A DNA stretch of 45,783 nt from Prevotella sp. (lineage in GTDB: Bacteria; Bacteroidota; Bacteroidia; Bacteroidales; Bacteroidaceae), in NCBI GenBank assembly GCA_016284895.1, contig JAEEPT010000003.1, forward strand, positions 1 through 45,783, read 5' to 3'. Shown in pieces: positions 17,241 to 24,688 of this stretch (its first letter is position 1; each line of letters begins with the position of its first letter). Position numbers and translations under genes: made by a program. The notes beneath the pieces are model-generated. The model saw only the letters and a list, made by a program, of their open reading frames with translations, was not told where the DNA came from and made no database searches.

Positions 17241-17888
17241 TTAGAGCATTCGCAATTGACGGATGGTCTCTTCGGGTGTGGGGCTTTTGAAGACATAGCT
17301 GCCACTGACGAGCACATCGACTCCCGCCTGCACTATACGTGGGGCTGTTTCGCCCTGAACGCCGCCATCGACCTCAATCAGAGCCTTACTGCCGCTCTCA
17401 AGAATGAGCTGTCGCAACTGTTGGGCCTTTTTGAGCGTGTTTTCAATGAACTTTTGACCTCCAAACCCCGGGTTGACACTCATGAGCAGCACCATATCCA
17501 CATCGCAGATGATATCTTCAAGCATTGCTACGGGTGTTGAGGGATTGAGCGTCACGCCAGCTTTCATTCCGGCATCATGAATCTCCTGTATGGTACGGTG
17601 CAGATGGTCGCATGCCTCAAAGTGCACGTTCATCATCATCGCCCCCAGGCGGGCCGTCTGCTGAATGTAGCGCTCAGGCTTCACAATCATGTAGTGCACA
17701 TCCAGTGGCTTGCGGCACTTTTCGGCTACAGCCTCCAGCACAGGGAATCCGAAAGATATATTAGGTACAAACACCCCATCCATCACATCAAGATGCAGCC
17801 AGTCGGCCTCACTACGATTGATCATTTCAATCTCGGAGTCGAGATGCAGGAAGTCGGCAGCGAGCAACGAAGGAGAAACCTTTGCCAT
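17241..17888 (-). CDS. rpe: Ribulose-phosphate 3-epimerase
   Basis: 215-aa TIM-barrel enzyme interconverting ribulose-5-phosphate and xylulose-5-phosphate in the pentose phosphate pathway. Visible landmarks: SPSLLAADFLHLDSEI, WLHLDVMDGVFVPNISFG (metal-binding His/Asp), DVHYMIVKPERY, VNPGFGGQKFI and the phosphate loop EVDGGVQGETAP. Length is standard. A 39-codon ORF sits 18 bases upstream in the same direction and may be cotranscribed. Confidence 0.96.
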   Translation of the reverse strand: MAKVSPSLLAADFLHLDSEIEMINRSEADWLHLDVMDGVFVPNISFGFPVLEAVAEKCRKPLDVHYMIVKPERYIQQTARLGAMMMNVHFEACDHLHRTIQEIHDAGMKAGVTLNPSTPVAMLEDIICDVDMVLLMSVNPGFGGQKFIENTLKKAQQLRQLILESGSKALIEVDGGVQGETAPRIVQAGVDVLVSGSYVFKSPTPEETIRQLRML

Positions 17889-17906
17889 AGTTGCTTTAAT
17901 TGGGAT

Positions 17907-18026
17907 TTAGTTGAGACAGTAAGACTGATTGTTCACTACACGATAGGTATAAGCGAGTTCCTTAATAAACTTAATTACTCTTTCGCTCGGTGTAGTTTCT
18001 TCTTGTGTAAAAATCTGCATAGGCAT
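17907..18026 (-). CDS. Small 39-aa protein upstream of rpe
   Basis: Too short for the ORF track. Reads MPMQIFTQEETTPSERV...YCLN; a second ATG two codons in (18020) would give 37 aa. The TTPSERVIKFIKELAYTYRVV core is amphipathic and helical, resembling in layout the very short Bacteroidales proteins with a '(S)..(T/V)L.FI(R/K)...YR/HV' core ending in LN that I remember from Bacteroides and Prevotella genomes. Codon choice looks normal. No function can be given. Confidence 0.55.
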   Translation of the reverse strand: MPMQIFTQEETTPSERVIKFIKELAYTYRVVNNQSYCLN

Positions 18027-18157
18027 TTTTTTTGATTAGAATTGTTCACTTTTCTGTACCTCTATGAAGAGGCTTCATTTTTAGAAACGCAGCAACCTTC
18101 AAAATATTATTACGACACACGATTATTTTTTTCATTTCCTCACTTCATCAAAAAACT

Positions 18158-18220
18158 CCGATGCATCTAACGAGCCGTCCGATGCGTTTAACGAGCCGTC
18201 CGATGCGTTTAACGATTCGC
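18158..18220. repeat. 21-base tandem repeat x3
   Basis: Three units of CCGATGCGTTTAACGAGCCG + T with small differences (CATC in unit 1, ATTCGC in unit 3). One frame is open through the array for about 60 codons (reads SDAFNEP per unit) but has no ATG, so it is not called as a gene. Confidence 0.8.
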
Positions 18221-18299
18221 TGAATGTAACAAGCGTCACGTTTTCGGCCCGTTTTGTGTTAATCTTCTAAAAAAGCAGACCATTTTTCTACATTTTTAG

Positions 18300-18307
18300 T
18301 ATATTTG
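18300..18307 (+). promoter_or_regulatory. -7 promoter motif for XRE-cupin operon
   Basis: TATATTTG, 49 bases before ATG 18357. AT-rich leader; a self-binding site for the XRE protein could lie here but no clear dyad was identified. Confidence 0.55.
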
Positions 18308-18356
18308 CGACCAAATTTAAACAGATTTGTATTTTTGATATAATATTTATAACACA

Positions 18357-18938
18357 ATGTCCAATCACACCATTGTCGGATTCAAAATCAAAGGGATTAG
18401 AGAATCCAAAAAGCTCTCCATCGAAGAGATTGCCGAACGTAGTGGTCTGTCAGCAGACCAAATTGCATCCATTGAAAACGACCAGTACCTACCATCACTG
18501 GGTCCACTCATCAAGATTGCCAGAGCACTGGGCGTAAGATTGGGCACATTCCTTGACGATAACGACGAGCTGGGTCCCGTCATCTGCCGCGCACAGGACC
18601 GCGAGCGCAATAGCAGCATCAGTTTCTCCAACGGTGCCACAGAGGCTCGCAAGAACATGGTCTATCACTCATTGGCCCGCCAGAAGGCAGGTCGGAGCAT
18701 GGAACCGTTCATCATCGACATACAGCCCTCTGAGGAAAAGGACTTCAAGCTGTCGGCCCACGAAGGTGAGGAGTTCATCTACGTGATGGAAGGCGAGATC
18801 GAGATTGCCTACGGTCTGGAGAAATACGTGCTGAAGCAGGGCGACTCTATCTTCTACGACTCAATAGTTGAGCACCACGTGCATGGTTTGGCAGGAAAGT
18901 CTGCAAAGATTCTTGCCGTAGTGTATATCCCAGTTTAA
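18357..18938 (+). CDS. XRE-family regulator with C-terminal cupin domain
   Basis: 193-aa transcription factor. Residues about 8-65 form a Cro/C1-type helix-turn-helix ([45 protein letters not shown]); residues about 110-190 are a double-stranded beta-helix cupin ([19 protein letters not shown] ... [20 protein letters not shown]), expected to sense a small ligand. Start at 18357 gives the usual length. The acyl-CoA synthetase gene follows after 10 bases, so the two form an operon; the regulator likely senses an acid or acyl-CoA handled by the enzyme. Confidence 0.93.
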   Translation: MSNHTIVGFKIKGIRESKKLSIEEIAERSGLSADQIASIENDQYLPSLGPLIKIARALGVRLGTFLDDNDELGPVICRAQDRERNSSISFSNGATEARKNMVYHSLARQKAGRSMEPFIIDIQPSEEKDFKLSAHEGEEFIYVMEGEIEIAYGLEKYVLKQGDSIFYDSIVEHHVHGLAGKSAKILAVVYIPV

Positions 18939-18948
18939 GCGAAAAGAT

Positions 18949-20640
18949 ATGGAGAAGAGAACCTATCCTGCACAAACTGGCAGTGCCGGCTACACGTTGT
19001 CTGAGCGAACGCTGGGCGACTGGCTGGAACATTGGGCAACGACAACGCCCGACAAGGAATACATCGTCTATTCCGACCGTGACTTGCGATTCACCTGGAG
19101 TGAGTTCAACCAACGTGTTGACAACCTTGCCAAGGGTCTGATTTCGATTGGCGTAGAGAAAGGCTCCAACGTGGGCATCTGGGCAACCAACGTACCCGAC
19201 TGGCTGACGTTCCTCTATGCCACGGCAAAGATTGGTGCCGTGCTCGTGACGGTGAACACCAACTACAAGCAGGCAGAGCTGGAGTACCTTTGCAAAGACT
19301 CCGACATGCACACGCTGTGCATCACCGATGGCACATGGGAGTGCGACTATGTCGATATGACCTACAAGATGCTGCCCGAGCTTCGCAACTGCGAACGAGG
19401 CCATCTGAACAGTGAGCGCTTCCCCTATATGAAGAATGTAGTATATATAGGTATGGAGAAGTATCGCGGCATGTATAACACTGCCGAGCTGCTGCTCTTA
19501 GGCAAGAACATTGCCGACGACAAGCTGAACGAGATGAAGAGCCAGGTGACCTGCCACGATGTGTGCAACATGCAGTACACCAGCGGCACCACCGGATTCC
19601 CCAAGGGCGTGATGCTGACCCACTACAACATTGCCAACGACGGCTACTTCACCGGTGAGAACATGGGCTTCACACAAGACGACAAGCTCTGCGTCTGCGT
19701 GCCGTTGTTCCACTGTTTCGGCGTGGTGCTGGCAACGATGAACTGCCTGACCCACGGCTGTACGGAGGTGATGGTCGAGAAGTTCGACCCCCTCGTGGTA
19801 CTGGCTTCTGTCCATAAGGAGCGCTGCACCGCCCTGTATGGTGTGCCGACGATGTTCATCGCTGAGCTCAACCACCCCATGTTCTCCATGTTCGACATGT
19901 CAAGCCTCCGCACGGGCATTATGGCAGGAAGCCTTTGTCCCGTAGAGCTGATGAAACAAGTATCGGAGAAGATGTTTATGACCATCACCTCAGTATATGG
20001 ACTGACCGAGTCGTCGCCCGGCATGACGCAGACCTGTCTGGCCGACACGTTCGAACAGCGCTGCACCACCGTAGGTCGCGACTATCCCTTCGTAGAAGTG
20101 AAGGTGCTCGACCCCGAGACCAACGAGGAGTGTCCAGTTGGCGTGCAGGGCGAGATGTGCTGCCGCGGCTTCAACGTGATGAAGGGTTACTACAAGAATC
20201 CGAAGGCTACGGCTGAGGTCATCGACGAGAACGGGTTCCTGCACTCTGGCGACTTAGGCATCAAGGACGAGAACGGCTTCTATCGCATCACTGGCCGCAT
20301 CAAGGACATGATCATCCGAGGCGGTGAGAACGTCTATCCACGCGAAATCGAGGAGTTCCTCTACCAGATGCCTGGCATACGCGACGTGCAGGTAGCTGCC
20401 GTGCCATCAAAGAAGTACGGCGAGGAGGTAGGAGCCTTCATCATTCTGGAAGAAGGTGCGAAAATGGAGCCCGAAGACGTGCGCGACTTCTGCAAAGGCA
20501 AGATAGCCCGCTATAAGACACCTAAATACGTGTTCTTCATCGACCAGTTCCCCCTCACGGGCTCAGGAAAGATTCAGAAGTTCAAGCTGAAAGAGATGAG
20601 CCTGGAGTTGTGCAAGAAACAAGGAATCGAGGTCATATAA
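18949..20640 (+). CDS. AMP-dependent acyl-CoA synthetase
   Basis: 563-aa ANL-superfamily ligase activating a carboxylic acid via acyl-AMP to the CoA thioester. P-loop [16 protein letters not shown] (about 209-224), A5-type motif [11 protein letters not shown]7 [38 protein letters not shown], and the C-terminal catalytic Lys in [15 protein letters not shown]. Sequence is closest in feel to medium/long-chain fatty acyl-CoA synthetases (FadD-like), but the acid is not deducible. Cotranscribed with the XRE-cupin regulator; terminated by the hairpin at 20644. Confidence 0.93.
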   Translation: MEKRTYPAQTGSAGYTLSERTLGDWLEHWATTTPDKEYIVYSDRDLRFTWSEFNQRVDNLAKGLISIGVEKGSNVGIWATNVPDWLTFLYATAKIGAVLVTVNTNYKQAELEYLCKDSDMHTLCITDGTWECDYVDMTYKMLPELRNCERGHLNSERFPYMKNVVYIGMEKYRGMYNTAELLLLGKNIADDKLNEMKSQVTCHDVCNMQYTSGTTGFPKGVMLTHYNIANDGYFTGENMGFTQDDKLCVCVPLFHCFGVVLATMNCLTHGCTEVMVEKFDPLVVLASVHKERCTALYGVPTMFIAELNHPMFSMFDMSSLRTGIMAGSLCPVELMKQVSEKMFMTITSVYGLTESSPGMTQTCLADTFEQRCTTVGRDYPFVEVKVLDPETNEECPVGVQGEMCCRGFNVMKGYYKNPKATAEVIDENGFLHSGDLGIKDENGFYRITGRIKDMIIRGGENVYPREIEEFLYQMPGIRDVQVAAVPSKKYGEEVGAFIILEEGAKMEPEDVRDFCKGKIARYKTPKYVFFIDQFPLTGSGKIQKFKLKEMSLELCKKQGIEVI

Positions 20641-20643
20641 AAC

Positions 20644-20674
20644 AAAAAAGTCTCACCCGCAGGTGAGACTTTTT
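20644..20674. terminator. Bidirectional terminator overlapping fmt stop
   Basis: Stem AAAAGTCTCACC (20646-20657) with GGTGAGACTTTT (20662-20673), loop CGCA. It ends the acyl-CoA synthetase gene and, from the other strand, fmt; the last fmt codons (SLTCG-stop) lie within the stem. Confidence 0.88.
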
Positions 20675-21684
20675 ATATCTTTGATACCATTCAGAAACGA
20701 TGGTGCATCCATTCGTTTCTTTCCTGCCAGTTGCAACTCGTCAATCTGGAGCCAACAGTCGCTGCATGCCACATACAGTTTCCTGTTCCTGACTTCCAAC
20801 TGCCCTGCCCTACCCTCAACGGCTTCCGTTGTCTTCGTGGTCTTGAATATTTTCAATAACGTCTCTTTTCCGTCGGCATCCTTCAGAGTGGTCCATGCTC
20901 CAGGATAGGGACTGAGTCCGCGCACGAAGTCATACACCTGCTTGGCAGTCTGGTTCCAGTTCACCTCACAAGTTTCCTTGAATATCTTGGGAGCTGGCTT
21001 CAGTGGAGAGTGGAGAGTGGAGAGTGGAGAGTTTGCTACCGCTGCAAGAGCATCGCTAAGGCCAGATGGAGCGATATAGTCTTTTTGTTCTATGCTCTCA
21101 GGATGCCCGTCAGCTTCTATGATCTTGTCGAGTGTCTTCAGGCAAATCTCAGCACCGAGGTGCATCAGTCCGTCATAGACGTACTCCACGTCGGCATCAT
21201 CGGGAATGTCGAAAGGCAACTGCATGATGATACGGCCCGTGTCAATGTCGTGGTCCAAGAAGAACGTAGTGACACCCGTCGTTGTCTCACCATTGATCAC
21301 GGCCCAGTTGATGGGAGCAGCGCCACGATACTGTGGCAACAAGGCAGCATGCACGTTGAACGTACCGTATTCAGGCATCGCCCACACCACCTCGGGCAGC
21401 ATGCGGAAAGCCACCACCACCTGAAGGTTAGCATTGTAGCTGCGCAACTGTTCCACGAACTCAGGGTCTTTCATCTTCTCCGGCTGCAACACGGGCAGTC
21501 CCTTCTCCAGTGCATACTGCTTCACAGCACTTGGCTGGAGCACACTTCCGTGCCGTCCCACGGGTTTGTCAGGTTGTGTCACCACCGCTACCACATGATA
21601 GCCATTGTCTATCAATGCCTTGAGGGTCTCCACCGCAAACTCGGGTGTACCCATGAAAACGATTCTTAAATCTTGTTTCTCCAT
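20653..21684 (-). CDS. fmt: Methionyl-tRNA formyltransferase
   Basis: 343-aa enzyme formylating initiator Met-tRNA. N-terminal Rossmann domain starts RIVFMGTPEFAVETLKALI; catalytic Asn-His-Asp set is visible in FNVHAALLPQYRGAAPINWAVI and LDHDIDTG; the C-terminal tRNA-binding barrel starts near FKETCEVNWNQTAKQVYDFVRGLSPYPGAW. Slightly longer than the usual ~315-325 aa because of a linker around residues 217-231 (NSPLSTLHSPLK) encoded by a heptanucleotide array. Located 38 bases after the ClC gene, same operon. Confidence 0.95.
   Translation of the reverse strand: MEKQDLRIVFMGTPEFAVETLKALIDNGYHVVAVVTQPDKPVGRHGSVLQPSAVKQYALEKGLPVLQPEKMKDPEFVEQLRSYNANLQVVVAFRMLPEVVWAMPEYGTFNVHAALLPQYRGAAPINWAVINGETTTGVTTFFLDHDIDTGRIIMQLPFDIPDDADVEYVYDGLMHLGAEICLKTLDKIIEADGHPESIEQKDYIAPSGLSDALAAVANSPLSTLHSPLKPAPKIFKETCEVNWNQTAKQVYDFVRGLSPYPGAWTTLKDADGKETLLKIFKTTKTTEAVEGRAGQLEVRNRKLYVACSDCWLQIDELQLAGKKRMDAPSFLNGIKDIKSLTCG
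21002..21032. repeat. Heptanucleotide tandem repeat AGTGGAG x4 inside fmt
   Basis: Four perfect 7-base units plus a partial unit within the fmt reading frame, encoding NSPLSTLHSPL between the two domains. Gain or loss of one unit would shift the frame. Confidence 0.9.
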
Positions 21685-21722
21685 CTTTTGTCCTTCTTTT
21701 TCTCTTATCTCCCCTCAAGAAA

Positions 21723-23531
21723 TTAATCCTCACTCATGTCAGCCACCATCTTACGATATTGCGTAAAGAGGCGCTGACGAGAGATATAGCCTTCGAAACG
21801 GTTGTCTGCATCTACCACCGGCAACCAGTCGCTATGTGTGCGGTCAAAGGTGCGCATCACCTGTGCCATCGTAGCCTGACTGCTCAGAATGGCAGCAGGC
21901 TCCTGCATCAGTTGCGATGCCTTGAAATGATGATACAGTTCGATACGGAACACCACATGACGAATCTTCGTGATGTCAATCTCGCCCAACAGCGTTCCTG
22001 CGGCATCGAGCACGGGCAGCACACTGCTTTTCGAAGTGCTGATCTTATGCACGATCTGTCCCAGTTCCAGGTCAGGAGCCACCGCCATATAGTTGTGCTC
22101 CACCACCGAGTCGAGTTGCATCAGCGTCAGCACGGCCTGGTCGGTGTGGTGTGTAATCAGTTTACCCTCCTTGGCCAGACGTGCGCTGTAGATGCTGTGA
22201 GGCTCGAAGATTGAAATGGTGAGATAGCTGCTCACCGAAACAATCATCAACGGCAGGAACAAGCTGTAGCCTCCTGTGAGCTCAGCTATCAGGAAGATAC
22301 CCGTGAGCGGAGCGTGCATAACGCCCGACATCACGCCTGCCATACCCATCAGGGCGAAGTTCTTCTCCGGCACATACACCCACGAAGTGTGGAGGTTCCA
22401 CATGCGCGAAAAGAAGAATCCTGCGAAACAGCCCACAAAGAGCGACGGAGCGAACGTTCCGCCACAGCCGCCACCACCATTCGTAGCCGATGTGGCAAAC
22501 ACCTTCGTGAGCAGCACCAGCGCTATGTAGGGTATGAGCATGTAGGCTTCGCCTGAGAAGCGCGAGTTGTTCAATATCTGCTCCCAGTCAGCATCGCTGG
22601 TACCATTCAGTAGCAGGTTAATACTGTTGTAGCCCTCACCGAACAGTGCCGGGAAGAGGTAGATGAGCAGACTCAGCACGCTGCCGCCCAGCAGCAGTCT
22701 GACGTAGGGTTTGTCCTGAAAACGGGCAAAGATGCTCTCGGCAAAGCTCATGGAACGTATGAAGTAGAGGCTCACCAGTCCGCAGAACACGCCCAGCAAT
22801 ATGCAGGCAGGCACACGTTCCACCGTCCAGTCGTTGTCCAGATGGAAAGTAAACAGCGCCGCATCGCCACTAAATATATAGGTGAAGCACGTAGCCGTCA
22901 CGCACGACACGAGGATGGGCAGCAGCGAGGTCATCGTCATGTCAATCATGAGCACCTCCAGCGTGAACACCAGTCCGGCTATCGGAGCCTTGAAGATGCC
23001 TGCTATGGCGCCTGCCGCACCGCATCCCACCAGTAGCATCAGCGTCTTACTGTCCATGCGGAACAGCTGCCCCAGGTTCGAGCCGATGGCCGAACCCGTG
23101 AGCACGATAGGAGCCTCAGCACCCACCGAACCGCCAAAGCCAATCGTGATGGCCGAAGCAATCACGCTCGACCACGTGTTGTGCGACTTCAGTCTCGACT
23201 TGTTCGATGAGATGGCATACAGAATGCGAGTGATGCCGTGCGATATGTTGTCCTTCACCACATAGCGCACGAAGAGCGATGTGAGATAGATGCCCACCAC
23301 CGGATAGACCAGGTAGAGCCAGTTGCTGGAGTCGGCATTGAACTGGCTGGTGAGCACGAACACAATCTGATTGATAATCCAGTGCAGCAGGAAAGCAGCC
23401 ACGGCAGCGAACAAGCCGACGAAGAAAGCCAGTATCAGCACGAACATCTTCTCGCTGATATTCTTTTTTCGCCACTCGTTCAGTCTCACGAACCACGAGC
23501 TGTGTTCTGTTTCAATCGTTGCTTCCGTCAT
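21723..23531 (-). CDS. ClC-family chloride channel/antiporter with CBS domains
   Basis: 602-aa membrane protein. About ten to twelve hydrophobic helices in residues 25-440, with the ClC selectivity motifs GGSVGAEAPIVLTGSAIGS (containing the gating Glu) and NGGGGCGGTFAPSLFVGC. C-terminal residues about 450-600 are a tandem CBS pair (APDLELGQIVHKISTSKSSVLPVLDAAGTLLGEIDI ... DWLPVVDADNRFEGYISRQRLF), which usually bind adenosine nucleotides. ATG 23531 is used; the track start at 23543 is a TTG inside the promoter motif. First gene of the clc-fmt operon. Confidence 0.94.
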   Translation of the reverse strand: MTEATIETEHSSWFVRLNEWRKKNISEKMFVLILAFFVGLFAAVAAFLLHWIINQIVFVLTSQFNADSSNWLYLVYPVVGIYLTSLFVRYVVKDNISHGITRILYAISSNKSRLKSHNTWSSVIASAITIGFGGSVGAEAPIVLTGSAIGSNLGQLFRMDSKTLMLLVGCGAAGAIAGIFKAPIAGLVFTLEVLMIDMTMTSLLPILVSCVTATCFTYIFSGDAALFTFHLDNDWTVERVPACILLGVFCGLVSLYFIRSMSFAESIFARFQDKPYVRLLLGGSVLSLLIYLFPALFGEGYNSINLLLNGTSDADWEQILNNSRFSGEAYMLIPYIALVLLTKVFATSATNGGGGCGGTFAPSLFVGCFAGFFFSRMWNLHTSWVYVPEKNFALMGMAGVMSGVMHAPLTGIFLIAELTGGYSLFLPLMIVSVSSYLTISIFEPHSIYSARLAKEGKLITHHTDQAVLTLMQLDSVVEHNYMAVAPDLELGQIVHKISTSKSSVLPVLDAAGTLLGEIDITKIRHVVFRIELYHHFKASQLMQEPAAILSSQATMAQVMRTFDRTHSDWLPVVDADNRFEGYISRQRLFTQYRKMVADMSED

Positions 23532-23540
23532 GAATGGTCG

Positions 23541-23548
23541 CAAAGGTA
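23541..23548 (-). promoter_or_regulatory. -7 promoter motif for clc-fmt
   Basis: TACCTTTG on the minus strand, ending only 9 bases before ATG 23531, predicting a nearly leaderless mRNA. The region where the -33 element should be lies in the AAAATTG array. Confidence 0.6.
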
Positions 23549-23554
23549 CACAAT

Positions 23555-23589
23555 AAAATTGAAAATTGAAAATTGAAAATTGAAAATTT
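23555..23589. repeat. Heptanucleotide tandem repeat AAAATTG x4
   Basis: Four perfect units (23555-23582) and a degenerate fifth, starting 7 bases upstream of the clc -7 motif. Confidence 0.88.
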
Positions 23590-23678
23590 ATTCAGCCTAC
23601 ATGAAACTTCAATCTTAAATCAAGGTGTAAGATGGATGCAGACTATTCTCTTACAGCTTTTTTCAAAACATCTGTTTC

Positions 23679-23742
23679 ATCTGTTTCCATCTGCACCCAC
23701 CAGATAATCAAGTGATTACGAGGGGAGCAGATGGAAGCAGAT
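23679..23742. repeat. Inverted repeat / hairpin downstream of PIN gene
   Basis: ATCTGTTTCCATCTGC (23679-23694) and GCAGATGGAAGCAGAT (23727-23742) are complementary with one G-T wobble; an inner dyad AATCA/TGATT lies in the loop. It could terminate or stabilise the toxin mRNA, though no T-run follows it on the minus strand. Confidence 0.6.
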
Positions 23743-23799
23743 ATTGTTTAGTTCAGGCTTTCGACTTTGGCACCAAACTCTGCCTTCAATTCAAATAGA

Positions 23800-24213
23800 C
23801 TACTTGATTCCTTTACCCTCCAATATCTCCAGCATTTCTGCTGGTGTCACGACAATCGGCTTCTTGGGGAAATGTTTTGTATTGCCTGTCACGAGATAAG
23901 CACCATCCTTCGACAAAGCCACCTCATAGAAAACAACATCCTTGGGATCAGGAAAGGACTCATCACTTAACACGCGAACACCATGTATGCCATTGGTGAG
24001 TACTCTATCCAAAGCATCCTTAATCAATTCATCTGGAATGTTGAATTTATTGCGATGCAAGACATCAGAATATTCATCAATAATATCCTCACTATAGATA
24101 GGGATAATGTGACCTTTGAGGACCGCTTCCCAAACCTTTAGCGTCGGTGCTTTAAGATTTTTCGTGATATAAGCAGAAACCAGAACATTTGTGTCAATTA
24201 CTGCATAAATCAT
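23800..24213 (-). CDS. PIN-domain toxin, type II TA
   Basis: 137-aa PIN-fold RNase of the COG1569 type (putative toxin, PIN family). The four acidic active-site positions appear in YAVIDTNVLVSA (Asp7), YSEDIIDEYSDVL (Glu), DESFPDPKDVVFYEVAL (Asp) and VTGNTKHF region. The ATG overlaps the antitoxin stop by 4 bases (ATGA), typical of translational coupling. PIN toxins cleave RNA, often tRNA or rRNA; target here is unknown. Confidence 0.88.
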   Translation of the reverse strand: MIYAVIDTNVLVSAYITKNLKAPTLKVWEAVLKGHIIPIYSEDIIDEYSDVLHRNKFNIPDELIKDALDRVLTNGIHGVRVLSDESFPDPKDVVFYEVALSKDGAYLVTGNTKHFPKKPIVVTPAEMLEILEGKGIK

Positions 24214-24536
24214 TTTGCTGTTTGATCCTTTGATGCTCTTTCCTCACGAGCCAATCTTATTTCTTCATTAATTTCCTCTAACGTCAGTTCGGGACACTCC
24301 TCAGCTGCCATCTTTGCTTTGTACTGATGAAACCTGCTTAGAGTGTCATCTTCAAATTCGAACTTGGAAATCCCAATTCTGAAGGGAATACTTTGTGTTC
24401 GCACTACAGCGTTGGCAAACACATTCATCGCAGTGTTAGCACTCATGCCTATACGTGCGCAGAATGCATCGAAGTTCTGTTTCAGCTGCGAGTCCATCCT
24501 TACGGTCATCGATACTTGTGCCATAGTCTTTGTCAT
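24210..24536 (-). CDS. RelB/DinJ-family antitoxin
   Basis: 108-aa protein (104 if it starts at MAQVSM, 24524). The N-terminal ribbon-helix-helix VSMTVRMDSQLKQNFDAFCARIGMSANTAMNVFANAVV is the DinJ DNA-binding/dimerisation domain; the charged C-terminal tail (LTLEEINEEIRLAREERAS) would wrap the toxin. The -7 motif TATATTTG lies at 24555-24562. DinJ antitoxins usually pair with RelE/YafQ-type toxins; here the partner is a PIN nuclease. Probably autorepresses the operon. Confidence 0.88.
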   Translation of the reverse strand: MTKTMAQVSMTVRMDSQLKQNFDAFCARIGMSANTAMNVFANAVVRTQSIPFRIGISKFEFEDDTLSRFHQYKAKMAAEECPELTLEEINEEIRLAREERASKDQTAK

Positions 24537-24554
24537 TTAAATCATTTCACGCTG

Positions 24555-24562
24555 CAAATATA
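24555..24562 (-). promoter_or_regulatory. -7 promoter motif for TA operon
   Basis: TATATTTG on the minus strand, 18 bases before the antitoxin ATG. Confidence 0.55.
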
Positions 24563-24688
24563 AACAATTTATTTCATTCTGCCATCAGATTGACGTAAAA
24601 TATCATCTTTATGATATAAAAGCTTCTTTGACTCCGAGTTTCTATTCTTGAAAGGCGAATCTGTTTAATGCCCATCGCCCTTGTCAGA

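Larger units (their letters stand above)
17889..18356. other. Intergenic region rpe / XRE-cupin gene
   Basis: About 470 bases between divergent genes. Contains the 39-aa ORF (17907-18026), an imperfect hairpin ATGAAG/CTTCAT at 18064-18078, a 21-base tandem repeat (18158-18220), and the promoter motif of the XRE-cupin gene. Nothing else recognised. Confidence 0.6.
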
